This document shows, piece after piece, positions 48,729-61,223 of a stretch of DNA of 64,000 bases. Position 1 is the first letter of the stretch, and every line of letters begins with the position of its first letter. A program made the translations under genes and the position numbers. Below the pieces are notes generated by a model. That model was not told the origin of the DNA. It did no database searches and was given only the letters and a program-made list of their open reading frames with translations. Source of the DNA: Saccharum officinarum. Lineage: Eukaryota > Streptophyta > Magnoliopsida > Poales > Poaceae. The stretch is from the NCBI GenBank assembly GCA_020631735.1, contig CM036167.1:934988-998987 (forward strand), written 5' to 3'.

Positions 48729-51700
48729 ATGTCAGGCAGAGGTCGTGGCAGAGGTCGTGGAGGTGCTAACCTACCCATTACTATGGAGGAACTCATGCAA
48801 ACTCAGAACCAGATGATGCAGATATTTATGCAGCACATGCAGAACAATCCCCCTGCAGGAGGACCACCGCCTGTGCAAGTGAGGGATAAGCGTGGGGAAT
48901 TTTTGAAGGGACGCCCTCCAGTGTTTTCTCATGCTGCTGATCCTTTAGAGGCAGATGATTGGGTGAGGGCAGTGGAGAAACAGCTGAATATAGCCCAATG
49001 CAATGATATGGAGAAGGTGTTATATGCATCTGGTCAGTTACAGGGGACAGCTCAGACTTGGTGGGAGTCGTATCAAGCTGCACGCCCTGACAATGCTCCT
49101 CCTATCACTTGGAATGAGTTTGTTAGAGATTTTCGAGCTCGTCATATTCCTGAAGGTATAATTGAGCTGAAGCAGGAAGAATTCAGAAACCTTAGGATGG
49201 GACAGATGAGCGTTAGTGAATATCATGATAGATTTACCCAGTTGGCTCGCTATGCTCCTAATGAAGTGAGGGAAGATGCAGACAGACAGCGTCTTTTCTT
49301 GAAGGGAATTTATTATGATCTTCGCTTACAGTTGAAGGGGAACAACTATGCTAGTTTTCAAGAGCTGGTAAATAAAGCTATTGTGCTTGATAATGAGCGC
49401 AGAGAGATGGACAGGAAGAGGAAAATGAAGGTACAAGGCTCAGGAAGCAACAACCGTCAGCGCACTAATTCTCAGCATGGTTTTCATCAGAAGTTTCAGG
49501 GACCGGTTAGTCAATGGAATCGCAATCCGAATCAGAGGTGGTCCCAGAATTGGCAAAGTAATCAGTCACAACAGCGTTCATCATATCCACAACGTCAACA
49601 GTATCAGCAGACTGGGCAACAGACTCCTCGCACTAGAAATTCCAATGTTACCCCCATGAAGAATAGTGCCCCCAACACGCCTACTAGATGCTTTGTCTGT
49701 GGTAAAGAGGGGCATATGTCTTATCATTGTCCTGAGAAGCAGAACCAGCAGACTCCTCAGAGCCAGAAGAGCAGCCAGAGGCAATCTGATACTGGAAGGG
49801 TGAATCACGTGTCTTCTGATACCGCTCATGATGCACCAGAAGTTATGATTGGTACGTTCAATGTACATTCCACTCCCGCAACTGTTCTTTTTGACTCTGG
49901 AGCATCTCATACATTCATATCCAACATTTTTGTAAAAATGCATAGTATACCCATGCTAGCTATGAAAGAACCCCTATTAGTAAATTCACCTGGAGGTACC
50001 ATGCAAACCAGTAATCGTTGTCTTCCAATTAGTATGGTTTTAAGGGGGGTAGAGTTTAAGATAACTCCTATAGTGTTGAGGACATCTGGTATTGATGTGA
50101 TATTGGGTATGGACTGGATGAAGCAAAATCAGGTAGAGATTCAGTGTCAGCAGAAAGTAGTAGTTGTGACTGCACCTAATGGAGACAAAATCAATATGGA
50201 TGTAGCAGTGCAGAAGCAACCAACCGCTGTGGTGAATCAGCTTGAAGATACTATTAAGGAGAATTCAGTGATTGAGGAATTTCCGGATGTCTTCCCTGAT
50301 GAATTGCCAGGTATGCCACCTGATCAAGACATTGAATTTCTTATTGAATTATTACCTGGAACTGCACCTATAGCCAAACGACCATATAGGATGGGAGTAG
50401 ATGAATTAGAAGAACTTAAGAAACAAATTAAAGAATTACAAGATAAAGGTTTTATTAGACCTAGTTCATCACCTTGGGGAGCACCAGTTATTTTTGTTGA
50501 TAAGAAAGATGGTGGTCAGAGGATGTGTGTTGATTATAGATCACTAAATGAGGTAACTATCAAGAATAAGTATCCTTTGCCCAGGATTGATGACTTGTTT
50601 GATCAGTTGAGAGGTGCTTGTGTGTTCTCTAAGATTGATTTACGTTCTGGTTATCATCAGTTGAAGATTCGTGTTTCTGATATTCCAAAGACAGCTTTTA
50701 CTACAAGGTATGGATTGTATGAGTATACTGTTATGTCATTTGGATTGACCAATGCACCTGCATACTTTATGTACATGATGAATAAGGTGTTTATGAAATA
50801 TTTGGATAAGTTTGTGGTGGTATTTATTGATGATATACTGGTATTTTCCAAGACGGAGGAAGAGCATGCTGAACATTTGAGGTTGGTATTGCAGAAACTT
50901 AGAGAGCATAAACTGTATGCGAAGTGAAGTAAATGTGAGTTTTGGTTGAAGGAAGTTTCTTTCCTTGGTCATATTGTTTCTAATGGAGGGATATCAGTGG
51001 ATCCAGGTAAAGTAAAGGATGTATTAAATTGGAAACCACCTATTGATGTTAGTGAGATTCGTAGTTTCTTGGGATTAGCTGGATATTACAGACGGTTCAT
51101 TGAAGGGTTTTCTAAACTTGCTAAACCTATGACATCTCTATTAGAGAAGAATGCCAAGTTTGTGTGGTCAGATAAATGTCAAGCTAGTTTTGAGGAATTG
51201 AAGAAGAGGTTGACTACAGCGCCTGTTTTGGTTTTGCCAGATTTGAGTAAGAAGTTTTCTATTTATTGTGATGCTTCTCGTCAAGGTTTGGGATGTGTTC
51301 TTATGCAAGAAGGCAGAGTTGTGGCTTATGCATCTAGGCAGTTGAGAAAGCATGAGTTGAATTATCCTACACATGATTTGGAGTTAGCAGCTGTAGTTCA
51401 TGCTTTAAAGATTTGGAGACATTATTTGATTGGACATAAGAGTGATATATACACTGATCATAAGAGTTTGAAGTATATTTTCACTCAGTCAGATCTGAAT
51501 TTGAGGCAACATAGATGGTTAGAGTTGATTAAGGATTATGATATTGAGATACACTATCATCCTGGTAAGGCTAATGTAGTAGCTGATGCTCTTAGTAGGA
51601 AAAGTTATGTCAATGAGATACAGACATTGTCTATGACTAGGGAGTTATGTGCTGAATTTGAATATTTGAATTTGGGAATTGTTACTAATACAATGGAATT

Positions 51701-53144
51701 AGTGATAGAGCCTACCTTAGAGCAAGAAATTTACAAAGGTCAGTTGAAGGATGAGAAACTAAAGAAGATAGCGGAAGATATAGTGATTGGTAAGTCACCA
51801 GGTTTTTGGATGGATGATAATGGAATTTTGTGGTTTGGAAAGAGGCTGTGTGTACCTGAGGATCAAACTGTTAGACAGGTAATTCTTCGCGAAGCTCATG
51901 AGTCAGCTTATTCTATTCATCCTGGTAGTACTAAGATGTATTTGGATCTGAAACAGAAATATTGGTGGGTTGGATTAAAGCGAGATGTGGCTGAGTATGT
52001 GGCATTGTGTGACACTTGTCAGAGGGTGAAAGCAGAGCATCAGAGACCTGCTGGATTGTTGCAACCAATGAAGATTCCTGAATGGAAGTGGGAAGAAGTT
52101 GGTATGGACTTTATAGTGGGGTTACCTCGTACTCAGAAAGGTTATGACTCTATTTGGGTGATAGTAGATCGATTAACCAAAGTTGCTCATTTTATACCCG
52201 TTAAGACTACTTACCGTGGACCAAAATTGGCAGAGTTGTATATGGAGAGGATAGTATGTTTGCATGGAGTTCCAAAGAAGATTGTATCTGATCGAGGATC
52301 GCAGTTTACGTCACATTTTTGGAAAGCTGTGCATGAATCATTGGGAACAAAATTGAATTTTAGTACAGCATATCATCCACAGACAGATGGACAGACTGAA
52401 AGGACCAACCAGGTATTAGAGGATATGTTGAGAGCTTGTGCATTGCAATATGGAACTAGTTGGGATAAGAGTTTGCCTTATGCAGAATTTTCTTACAATA
52501 ATAGTTATCAACAGAGTCTTAAGATGGCACCGTTTGAAGCTTTGTATGGACGTAAGTGTAGAACTCCATTGTTTTGGGATCAGACAGGTGAATCTCAGGT
52601 GTTTGGTACAGATGTTCTTAGAAACGCAGAAGATCAAGTGCGAGTGATTCGTGAGAATTTGAGAGTAGCACAATCTCGTCAGAAGAGTTATGCTGATAAT
52701 AGGAGAAGAGATCTAGTTTTTGAGGTAGGTGATTATGTCTATTTGAAGGTGTCACCTATGAGAAGTGTGAAGAGGTTTAACATGAAAGGTAAACTAGCAC
52801 CAAGGTATGTTGGACCATTTAAAGTTATTACTAGACGTGGGGAAGTTGCTTATCAATTAGAGTTGCCTGAGAATTTATCTGGAGTACATGATGTGTTCCA
52901 TGTTTCACAACTTAAGAAGTGTTTACGTGTGCCTGAGGAGCAGATACCTTTAGAAGAGTTGACTGTTAAGGAAGATCTTACATATGAAGAGTTTCCGATC
53001 AAGATTTTAGAAACTGCTGAGAGAGTTACTCGAAGTCGGGTTATTAAAATGTGCAAAGTGCAGTGGAATCGATATTCAGAGGCAGAGGCAACTTGGGAAA
53101 GAGAGGATGAATTGAGGAAATCATATCCGCAGTTGTTTGAGTAA
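48729..53144 (+). pseudogene. Chromovirus gag-pol polyprotein (one in-frame stop)
   Basis: Start chosen at 48729 ([12 protein letters not shown], after CAG) rather than the upstream ATG at 48687. Order: Arg/Gly N-terminus; retrotransposon gag core ([21 protein letters not shown]); Gln-rich linker; zinc knuckle [14 protein letters not shown]; protease with [11 protein letters not shown] with [16 protein letters not shown] and [12 protein letters not shown] at 50925-50927; RT end [11 protein letters not shown]; RNase H ([23 protein letters not shown]); integrase with HHCC (CDTCQ), SDRGSQFTS and [18 protein letters not shown] (RYVGPFKV); and a C-terminal chromodomain-like [14 protein letters not shown]. 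Both sides of the stop are in one frame, so it is a point change inside RT. With that stop no RT would be made unless read through. The chromodomain suggests targeting to heterochromatin. Confidence 0.93.
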
Positions 53145-53171
53145 GCAGTTCAATCTCGAGGACGAGATTCT

Positions 53172-53189
53172 TTTAAGGGGGGTAGAATT
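53172..53189 (+). promoter_or_regulatory. Polypurine tract
   Basis: TTTAAGGGGGGTAGAATT lies directly before the 3' LTR start at 53190. Confidence 0.8.
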
Positions 53190-56047
53190 TGTAACACCCA
53201 AATTTTAGAGATAATGAATTTTGAAGAAATTAGATAACAATTAGGGCAAATTAAAATTTTAAAGAATATTGGTGTTGCATTCATGCTGTTGCATTTATTC
53301 TATTATGTGGTGTGGATTTATTTTATTTTAATTGGCTTAGAAAATTTTATTTGAGATACTTTTGAAAATAAGCAAATAAAAAAAAGAAAGAAGAAGAAAG
53401 AAAAAGAACATTACCTTCCGCTGTGGCCGACGGCCCGTTCGGACGGCCTGCTCCATCTCGCGCCTGCCGCGTGGGCCGGCCCAGCGCCGCAGCGGCCCAG
53501 TTCGGCCGAGCCAGCCGAGTCCAGCAGCCGCGCCTCCCCTCCCCTCTCTTGGTCGCTGACCGGTGGGGCCCTGATGTCGGTCGTCTTCTAGCTCACGTAA
53601 CCGAGCCGGAAACGAACACTTCTCCAACCGAACCGCAACAGAATCATGTATTCCAGATATGTTAACCGAAATCAACGATTTGAGGCTATAAATAGGACGC
53701 CTTGACCCTCTATTTTCCGTTTTTCATCTAAAATCGTGAGTTCCACCGCAAGAAGTTGAGTTCTAGGGCTTGAGTTCGGTTGAGGACGTCGGTCGTTGGG
53801 GTGGGGTGCCTTCGGGTGATTTGGAGGTCTAATTCGTCGCGTTGGTGAGTCCGCACTTGTCTCCTCTACCCTCTTGTGCTCTTCTTTTGGTTGGAGGTGC
53901 TTAGAAGAGAGCTTTTGAAGCTCACCGTCGGCCGGTAATGGCGCCGCCGCCCTATCCAAGCCGCATCCCGATTTCGAGCTGTTGTAGCTTTCCTAAGCTA
54001 TGTAGATAGGTTCGGGGGAAGCTTCTCTTTCGAATGGTGTTGGTTGAGGGGAGAATCGCTGTCAGAAGAGGAGGATCCAGAGTTTTCCGGCGAGCTTCTG
54101 ACGCTGGCAATGGAGACCGCCGGCCGGTGTTGAAGGAGATGACCGGAATCTTTTTTTTTTCTTTCTCCTGGATCGAATAGTAACCGTCCAATCTCAGATC
54201 AACGGTTGAGATTAGAACATACCTTTTCACATGGCAAATTTTCTAAAGAGACCCTTAGCTTTTTAGTAATCAACCCGCCATCCTTAGCGTATTGTCTAAA
54301 ATATGTTTCTTGGTTTTGAAAGCGTATTTTCTCCCGGTAAATCAAAAATACGTTTTCGGATATTTACAGTTTTGCCACTAAATTTGTTTTGGTCATAAAA
54401 ACTTCGTTTTAACTCCGATTTGATCCGTTCAAGTTGCGTTAGGTTCGTATTTGCGAGCTCTACATGTTAGTATAGTTGTACAGTTGGTTTTGATAATTTA
54501 TTTTTTGAGTTTATAATTAAGTATTTATTTATCTATAGGAAATCTTAGAAAATACATAACTTTCACGTTTTAACTCCGAATTTGGTGATCTTTGCGTCTG
54601 TGTGATCATAGAAACGTGTAGAAGAGTTTTATAAACTTTTATTACTGTTTTGCTACTATTGGTGTACTGTTCTAATTATATCTCTTTGTTTGCTTCGTGT
54701 ATGTTTGATTGGATGCATGTATGTGTTGATTGATGATCGAATATAGAAGGTGAGCAGTATTTGGACGATTCGGAGTATTACTTTGAGCCAAGTCAGCAGT
54801 ATCACTTGGAGAGCTTTGATCAAGGCAAGTATAACACAGGACTATCCTTGTTACCTATACATCAAATTGTCATACATATGCATGTGCTTACCTTGACAAC
54901 CGTAGAGATTATAACTTAGTGATTGTTATCTTGATTCCTTGTCAACCTTGGGAATGCATATGGGTAGCTACTGCTAGTGCTTAAACTATGAACAATGATC
55001 TTGTAATTTGATTAATGGATCAAGCAATCAACCATTAAGATGATTTTATTTCTGTTAAAAGAGGGCTAGAGCATGTGCATTATTTTGTTGCTCTGGTTTC
55101 TCTCCATAAGGACTTATCTGTACATGATTATCCGGGATATATAGTACAGCTGTGAGGGCTATATGGCTCTGGCTTTAGTTGTTCAAGAGACCTTTTCTAG
55201 CTTGTTAGTGGTTACCTTAAATGGCGTAAGAATGGCTTGCCACTTTGGGTGTAGTGCGAGCCCCTGGCCTAGTGTGTATAGGCTGCGGTTGTTGTGCCAC
55301 AGGGAAGGGGGGTTCTACATCTGCCTGCCGAGTGAATCTAATGGCCCTAACTTGTTAGACGAACTTTTAAGTGGCTTTATATGGTTCTCGGGTGTTTGGG
55401 CTTGATCTCCCCACTCATTTGGAAATCATGACTTACAGTGAAAGTGTACACCTCTGCGCAGAGTTAAAAACTGGTATACTAGCCGTGCTCACGGATACGA
55501 GCGGCCTTGGAACATTTACAGATAGATGATCACCATTGCTATATCATGTTTAATTATTGTTGATTATTATTATGCTCATGTTAATGCTATTCGTTATCAT
55601 TATTACAATTGATCATTGGTTCTTTAATGGGAAGTGGTTTATCTTGATGCTACTCAATTGCTAATATAAGATTAAAAGCTAAATGCGGTTAAACAGTGTC
55701 TAGCCTTTTTGAGCCTCATGAACCCTGTGTTATATTTGTGGAGTTCGACATGAACTCACTCTTGCTATTTCCACCATAACAGATGAAGATATAGAGGAAG
55801 ATTATCGGAATGAGTACTAGTCTTGGTGTCAACCAGTCAACCGTGTCCCTGTGTGGAGTTTCCGCTGAAGAACTACTATTAGTTATTATTACCTATCGTT
55901 CAAGACTATGTCTTAAATACTTATTCGTTATGTAATAAGCACTGTGATGGTACTTTGTAATTTGTCAACTTATGTGTGCGACTGTTTCCTGGGGCGCACA
56001 TGAGTCTTTTATGCATCCTATTTTTGTCCTTAAAAATGGGTGTGACA
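53190..56047 (+). mobile_element. 3' LTR of the chromovirus
   Basis: 2858 bp, nearly identical to 44274-47129. Differences seen include C for T in GGCCCGTTCGG near 53440, C for T in CAGCCGCGCC near 53525, and A for G in GTCAGAAG near 54062. TATA at 53687; palindromic block at 55435-55480. Confidence 0.93.
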
Positions 56048-56052
56048 GCGGT

Positions 56053-56520
56053 CTGCTGAGCAATTGATTGTCCTTATTGCTTGAGATAGATTCATAAATT
56101 GACAAAACTTTGACAGGATATTAACTTTCATCTTTTTGTGATTTTCCTATTTATAATGCAAAAAGAAATATGTGTGCAACATTTTTATTTTTATGCCACC
56201 ACGGTGAATAATCCTACAGGGTTACCATAAGTTACTCACATAGGGCTTCAGACTTTTATGATGTAATGATAAAAGCAATAAATATTTTTATTTTCTTTTC
56301 TAAGTATGCAAAGACAGATGAAACATTATGAAATATATTTTTGATATAAAATGCTAAAGTGAAAATAATCTAAATACAATGCTAAAACAAAAAAGTAAAT
56401 ATGCTAACAGAATAATTTATACAATGGATAACTACCATTATTACCTCATGGCAAGGGTACGGAATTTAATAGTCCTCCGAACAGGACTAGGTAGGAGAGA
56501 GTACTTACTATTCAGGTTCA
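56053..56520 (-). other. Non-coding part of the minus host beside the chromovirus
   Basis: Joins in sequence with 44268 across the chromovirus and its GCGGT duplication. No frame of note. Confidence 0.6.
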
Positions 56521-56528
56521 TCATCTGA

Positions 56529-57272
56529 TCATGCTAAAGAATCAGATGCTTGCTCTTCTTGCGGTGTTGATGTTGATGTTGTCTTCTTTCTCCATACCTG
56601 AGTGGTCTGTGTAGTAGAATCTGGCTGTGTAGCTTCTTCATTAATAGGCTCTTCAAACTTCTTGTCTTGAGTGTCCAATAAATTCCAGCAGTCTTCATAC
56701 CTTGACACTTCTCCTAGATAATCTGCCCATCCATCGTTCAGGGGCTGGTTTGCTTGACTGCGGGATCGATGTCTCCGCCTATTACAGTTCTTCTTGGGTT
56801 GTTCATAATTAGTATAACTATTAAAGTAACAACGTACCTTTCTTTCTAGAAATTGGAAGTGGACTTGTCTAGATCTAATGTAGATGACAACATTGGTAGT
56901 GTTGAGGAATGATCTTCCCAAAATAATGGGGGTCTCTTCTTCTATTCCCATGTCTAGGACCATAAAATTGGTAGGAACATAACGAACTTGAATTTATACA
57001 ATGACATCCTTTTCTATTCCCTCTAGGAACCGAACTGATTGGTCTGCCATCTGTAACTGCATATATGTAGGATATAAGGGTTCGTTACCAAATAAATATT
57101 CATATGTTACCTTTGACATTATATTGACACTCGATCCAATATCGCAGAAGGTCTTATGGAAAACTTTTTGAATAATTAGGCATTCAATTATCGGTACTCT
57201 AAGATCATCCTTCTTGGCTAGGAATGGTGGAGTGAGCAAACCTTCATACTCTGATTGAATTGTGTTGATCAT
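56529..57272 (-). pseudogene. Second retropepsin-like domain of the minus host
   Basis: Read in two pieces (57272-56994 and 56963-56529) separated by a stop. The first holds the flap-side approach and active site FCDIGSSVNIMSK, the second TPIILGRSFLNTT, which in retropepsins follows the inner core. A variable tail continues to a stop at 56529. It closely parallels the domain at 57315-57900 in order and spacing, so the two look like tandem copies. The active-site triplet is DIG, where Athila proteases usually have D-L/F-G-A-S. Confidence 0.75.
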
Positions 57273-57314
57273 CTTGATAGTCTCTTCTTGTGCCTGGCTA
57301 GCCTTGTTCTTCCT

Positions 57315-57900
57315 CTAGCTTCTAGGATTCTTCTTCTTCTCCTTGATCATCACTGGTTCATTTCTCTTGGATGGTGCATGGGGTTGTGCAAGTGTGTGAA
57401 GCATTTGGTTCTTGAATAAGAACTTCTCTTTATTGTCCTTAATAGTGAAAACAATCTTGGAATGCTCTACATAGATGATGGCCTTCATGGTGCATAGGAA
57501 TGGTCGGCCTAAAATGATCGGTGCTTTCTCATCTTTTCCTGTATCCACAACCACAAAGTCTACAAGAACATATGATTATCCCACTCTGATGATAGCATCT
57601 TCAAGAACTCTCTCAGGGTAACACAATGTCTGATCTGCAAGCTACAAACGCATATTTGTGTACGACAAAGGATCTCCTAAAATCTTATCATGAATTACCT
57701 TGGGCATAATGTTGACACTTGCACCAAAATCGCAAATACTTCTAGGAAAATGTGACATCCTATGGAGATAGGAATGACAGGTCTCCCTAGATCACCTTTC
57801 TTGTCAGGAAGTGTGTAATCAATCCACTTCACTTCCGGTGGTTCGATATGATAATTAGCTGCATTGTAAATATCGACAAGATTTGCAGTTTCTAAATCTT
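57315..57900 (-). pseudogene. First retropepsin-like domain of the minus host
   Basis: Contains CDFGASVNIMPKV (near 57720-57740) and APIILGRPFLCTM (near 57485-57525), with two internal stops and a shift. The end, KEKFLFKNQMLH, has a counterpart in the second domain. Protease would cut the gag polyprotein; broken here. Confidence 0.75.
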
Positions 57901-57961
57901 CCGGCTAGCTCGGAATCTTACCTTTCTCCAATAGAGGAACAACAACTGCTAGCTGAGCTAA

Positions 57962-59223
57962 TTATGATTCTATCATTTTATTAATGTTGTGCTGATTCTT
58001 AATGTCAGAAGCAAATGTATCTATTCTAGTGCTTATATTTTCTAGAGTTTTATCAGTAGAAGCTATCTTTCTAGTCATTTGATCTAATAGTCTAGATTGA
58101 CCAGCAACTAAATCTCTCAAAGGTGGTTGATTTAAAGTATTGTAATTATTACCTTGATAGTTACCTTGGTAGTTTGGCCTCTGTTGCTGATTCCAAACTT
58201 GATTTTGCTGCAGACGATAGTTGTTGTTGTTGATATAGTTCACATCCTCTTGAAGTTCAGGGTAGTTGCTCCCTGAATGCCTAGTGTCTCCACACTCCTC
58301 ACAAGTCATGCGGGAATCATGAATGTGCATGACATCTTTCTTTTTGCCCATTTAATCTTTGAGCCTCTTGATCAGCAGATCTACCTTGGCAATCAGCATG
58401 TCTGCCTCTTTGAGTTGATACATACCTCCTCCTCTCTTACGAGGTTGAACACATTCTTCATTCCAGCTCTGATTGGAAGCCATCTTCTCAACAAGTGATG
58501 TTGCATCTGTGAGGTTGAGAGACAAGAATGCACCTCCAGCAGCAGCATCAATAGTCTCACGGGTGCTAGTGTTTAGCCTATGATAGAAAGTCTGCAGTAA
58601 TAGCCAATTCTCCATCCCATGATGAGGACATTCTGCAATATAATCTTGAAAGTGTTTCCAAGCTTCAGGGATTGATTTATCATGTTGTTGTTGAAAGCTT
58701 GAAATTTTCCCGCGTAGAGCATTGGTCTTGCCTATGGAAAAGAACTTGGCTAGGAAAGCAGTTGAACAAATATTCCATATAGTGTGTTTCTCTCTGTTTG
58801 CATAGAACCACTGCTTAGCTTTCCTCAATAGTGAAAATAGGAAAGGCGGAGTAAAATAGCATCTCTAGGTACTCCCTTGATAGTGAAGGTGTTACAGATC
58901 TCTAGAAAGTGTTGTAAATATTCACTTGCATCTTCATGGGCCTTTCCACAAAACTGATTAGCTTGCATCATAGTAATGAGTGCAGGCTTGAGCTCGAATC
59001 CATTGTCTCCAACATTGACTTTCGGTACAGTACAAATGTTTGCAGTTGTCGGAGTAGAGAATTCATGGAGACTCTTCTGTGCCATAGCCTCAAACTCTGG
59101 TGTCCAACTTCTTCTAATTTGGTGATCTTTCAACACAAGAGCAAGAACCTTCTTGAGTTTAGCTCTAGTCTTCTTGAGTAATGCTTCTAGATCATCAACA
59201 AAGTTTTCTGGAAGATTACGCAT
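57962..59223 (-). pseudogene. Athila-like gag of the minus host (broken)
   Basis: Starts MRNLPENFVDDLEALLKK. Core AMAQKSLHEFS and GFELKPALITMMQ; a frame change near 58830; then AKFFSIGKTNALRGKISSFQ and GGAFLSLNLTDATSLVEKM; a TAA at 58352; then the same frame continues with a zinc knuckle CEECGDTRHSGSNY whose last cysteine is tyrosine. The gag at 18403-19768 is a clear homologue. No RT or integrase follows on this strand before the LTR at 42455. Confidence 0.85.
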
Positions 59224-59350
59224 ATATTACCTTGCATAAGATACACAAGTAGACAAAACAAGGGTAAGCCTGTTATGAGTAGAGATCAATGGTCATTTTT
59301 TCTTCTCAGCAGTTACATAAAATTATCAATACTTTCTAAGTTAGATACCT

Positions 59351-59368
59351 TCCCTGGTACCGGTGCCA
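59351..59368 (-). promoter_or_regulatory. Primer-binding site of the minus host, tRNA-Asp type
   Basis: The minus strand reads TGGCACCGGTACCAGGGA eight bases inside the 5' LTR, close to the tRNA-Asp site TGGCGCCGTTGCCGGGGA of Athila/Tat elements. Confidence 0.65.
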
Positions 59369-59376
59369 AAAATGCT

Positions 59377-61048
59377 TGTTGGCATTTCTTAACTCCATTA
59401 CTAAAAATAGAATTACTATTACTAATAGCAATGGCGCCAGAAATGATATGGTAATTATTAACTTGTCACTGTTACAGTAGCCACCTATCAATTAACCTTC
59501 ATCTCTAATATTTAACTAGGTTGTCATCCCTAGTGATGAACTTAGAAATATTGTTGGTTCTATCTAGCATTACTGCAAAAAAACTAGACAGGAATCTATT
59601 ATTTCATGTGACTAAAAAGAATATAAAGATAAGAATGGAAGAATAATTATGCAAGCGGACAGATAATTATACTATTGTAGCATTTTACCCAAGAGTATTC
59701 TAGGGTTGTCAATTTATAATTTTACCACTAGGAAGGTATGACTATTCTATGCAATGCACTAGTATTGATAATTTATGAATATGCATGAGAGAATGAACCA
59801 ATATTATATACTGTACTCAAAACAAGGATAAGTCATAAGATAATAATAAAGATATAAATAATAAATATTTGATCAATCATCATAATGAATAAATAGTAAC
59901 TTAGAGCACTCTAGTTAAGCAATAGGTTGAAGTCAAATTAGAATATTAGAAAGATAATTCCTAGGTAGTCTTACTAACAAGTCACTGCAGTTTTAATTAA
60001 CTATATCTGGTGATCATCGCCACAACTATGGCACATAAGGAACATCATCTAGGAAAATTCAAAAACATAGTCCTCCTAACCTTCACGACCGGGTTCTACC
60101 AACATCAATATATACGGGGGATGGACTGCAAAGGACTCAACGCAGCTGTCACCTACGCGATCTACCACCTCCCGGCATATAAGGGCATCCGTAGATGAAC
60201 AAATATCTAAGCACCACGCACACATAATGTCTATCACTCACACATGGTCCAATAGGGTGAGCGCTATATGAACATATGCATGGTTTCCATAATCTAGGTA
60301 CACCAAATATCAAACTAGAACAAACAATGGACATTGCTTTCATGAACATAGATAATATAAAACTTAATGTTGACATAAACATAGTAGCAACGATACAATC
60401 TCAAATGAAATAAAGAAATATAGTAATGTATAGAAGATATACCGAACCACGCTCTTGCCAATGTCAGAAATCCAAGCGTTGCTTGATCTCCCTCTAGACC
60501 TAATATAACTTGACTAAACTCTAATCTAAAGGAACTTTGAGGAACTAAGGTTGGCTCTAGATGAGTTGATCTTCAACTAAATATCTTGAATGACTTGATG
60601 CTTCAGGAGGGTGCAGGGGTCCTTATATAGCCCGGTGGGTTGAACGTAAGCCCTTGATCAAACCGACTTGGACGAAGGGTGGAGATCGATCCTAGGAGGC
60701 GGTGGAGGAATACTCCAGAAGCTCATGAAGAAATCTTCAGGGGGCCAGCCGGCATGGTGGTGGGGTTGGCTGGCCCCACCTAGCAGCTTCTCATCCTCCT
60801 GTTTGTTCCCGTGCCTTCTGGTGTCTTCTATTGTCTTCCAGCATATCCTTCATCATGATCAAGTTTTGTCCTTTTTCTCAATTAGGTCCCTCTTCCTACG
60901 TTTTCTAGAATAACCCTGTGGAAAATTGAGATTCACCAAAACTCATAGAATTTGTCAGTTTAAACCCTAGACCTATGCATATTCTTGTACTTTAACTATT
61001 TCTCTTGTTTATTCACATATAAAATGTTGACGTTATCCACCATCAACA
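59377..61048 (-). mobile_element. 5' LTR of the minus host element
   Basis: The minus strand starts TGTTGATGG at 61048 and ends GCCAACA at 59377; 1672 bp. Minus-strand TATA (TATATAAGG) at 60621-60629. Partner sequence is found at 41652-42455 and 30919-31421. The right flank is TTTGT; the matching copy is lost with the truncated 3' LTR. Confidence 0.88.
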
Positions 61049-61223
61049 TTTGTAAGCTCCTAGATCACTCAAAGCCAAGAACTCCGTCAAGCACAATGTT
61101 TCTTCTCATGATTGGGCTTCTGTTTTATGTGAGTACTTTTGTCATTTTAAGGTCAAGCACTCTGTCAAGTCTTTGGGCCCTCACGTGATGGTACTTTGAA
61201 ATTAGGTGAGTACCTTGACCATT
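61049..61223. other. Nothing recognised
   Basis: Short flank with repeated GTGAGTAC and GTCAAGCAC phrases. No frame of note. Confidence 0.4.

Larger units (their letters stand above)
44274..56047 (+). mobile_element. Ty3 chromovirus, RIRE3/RIRE8 (Tekay) type, near intact
   Basis: Two 2.86-kb LTRs (44274-47129, 53190-56047) with TG...CA ends, target-site copies GCGGT at 44269-44273 and 56048-56052, an initiator-tRNA-Met primer site, an extra frame before gag, a gag-pol frame and a polypurine tract. Comparing LTRs by eye I find about 16 substitutions, nearly all transitions, plus two one-base length differences, so insertion is recent: roughly 0.2 million years at the commonly used 1.3e-8 per site per year. 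An orf0 ahead of gag has been described for rice RIRE3 and RIRE8. A single TGA interrupts RT. It sits in the 3' region of the minus host. Confidence 0.93.
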
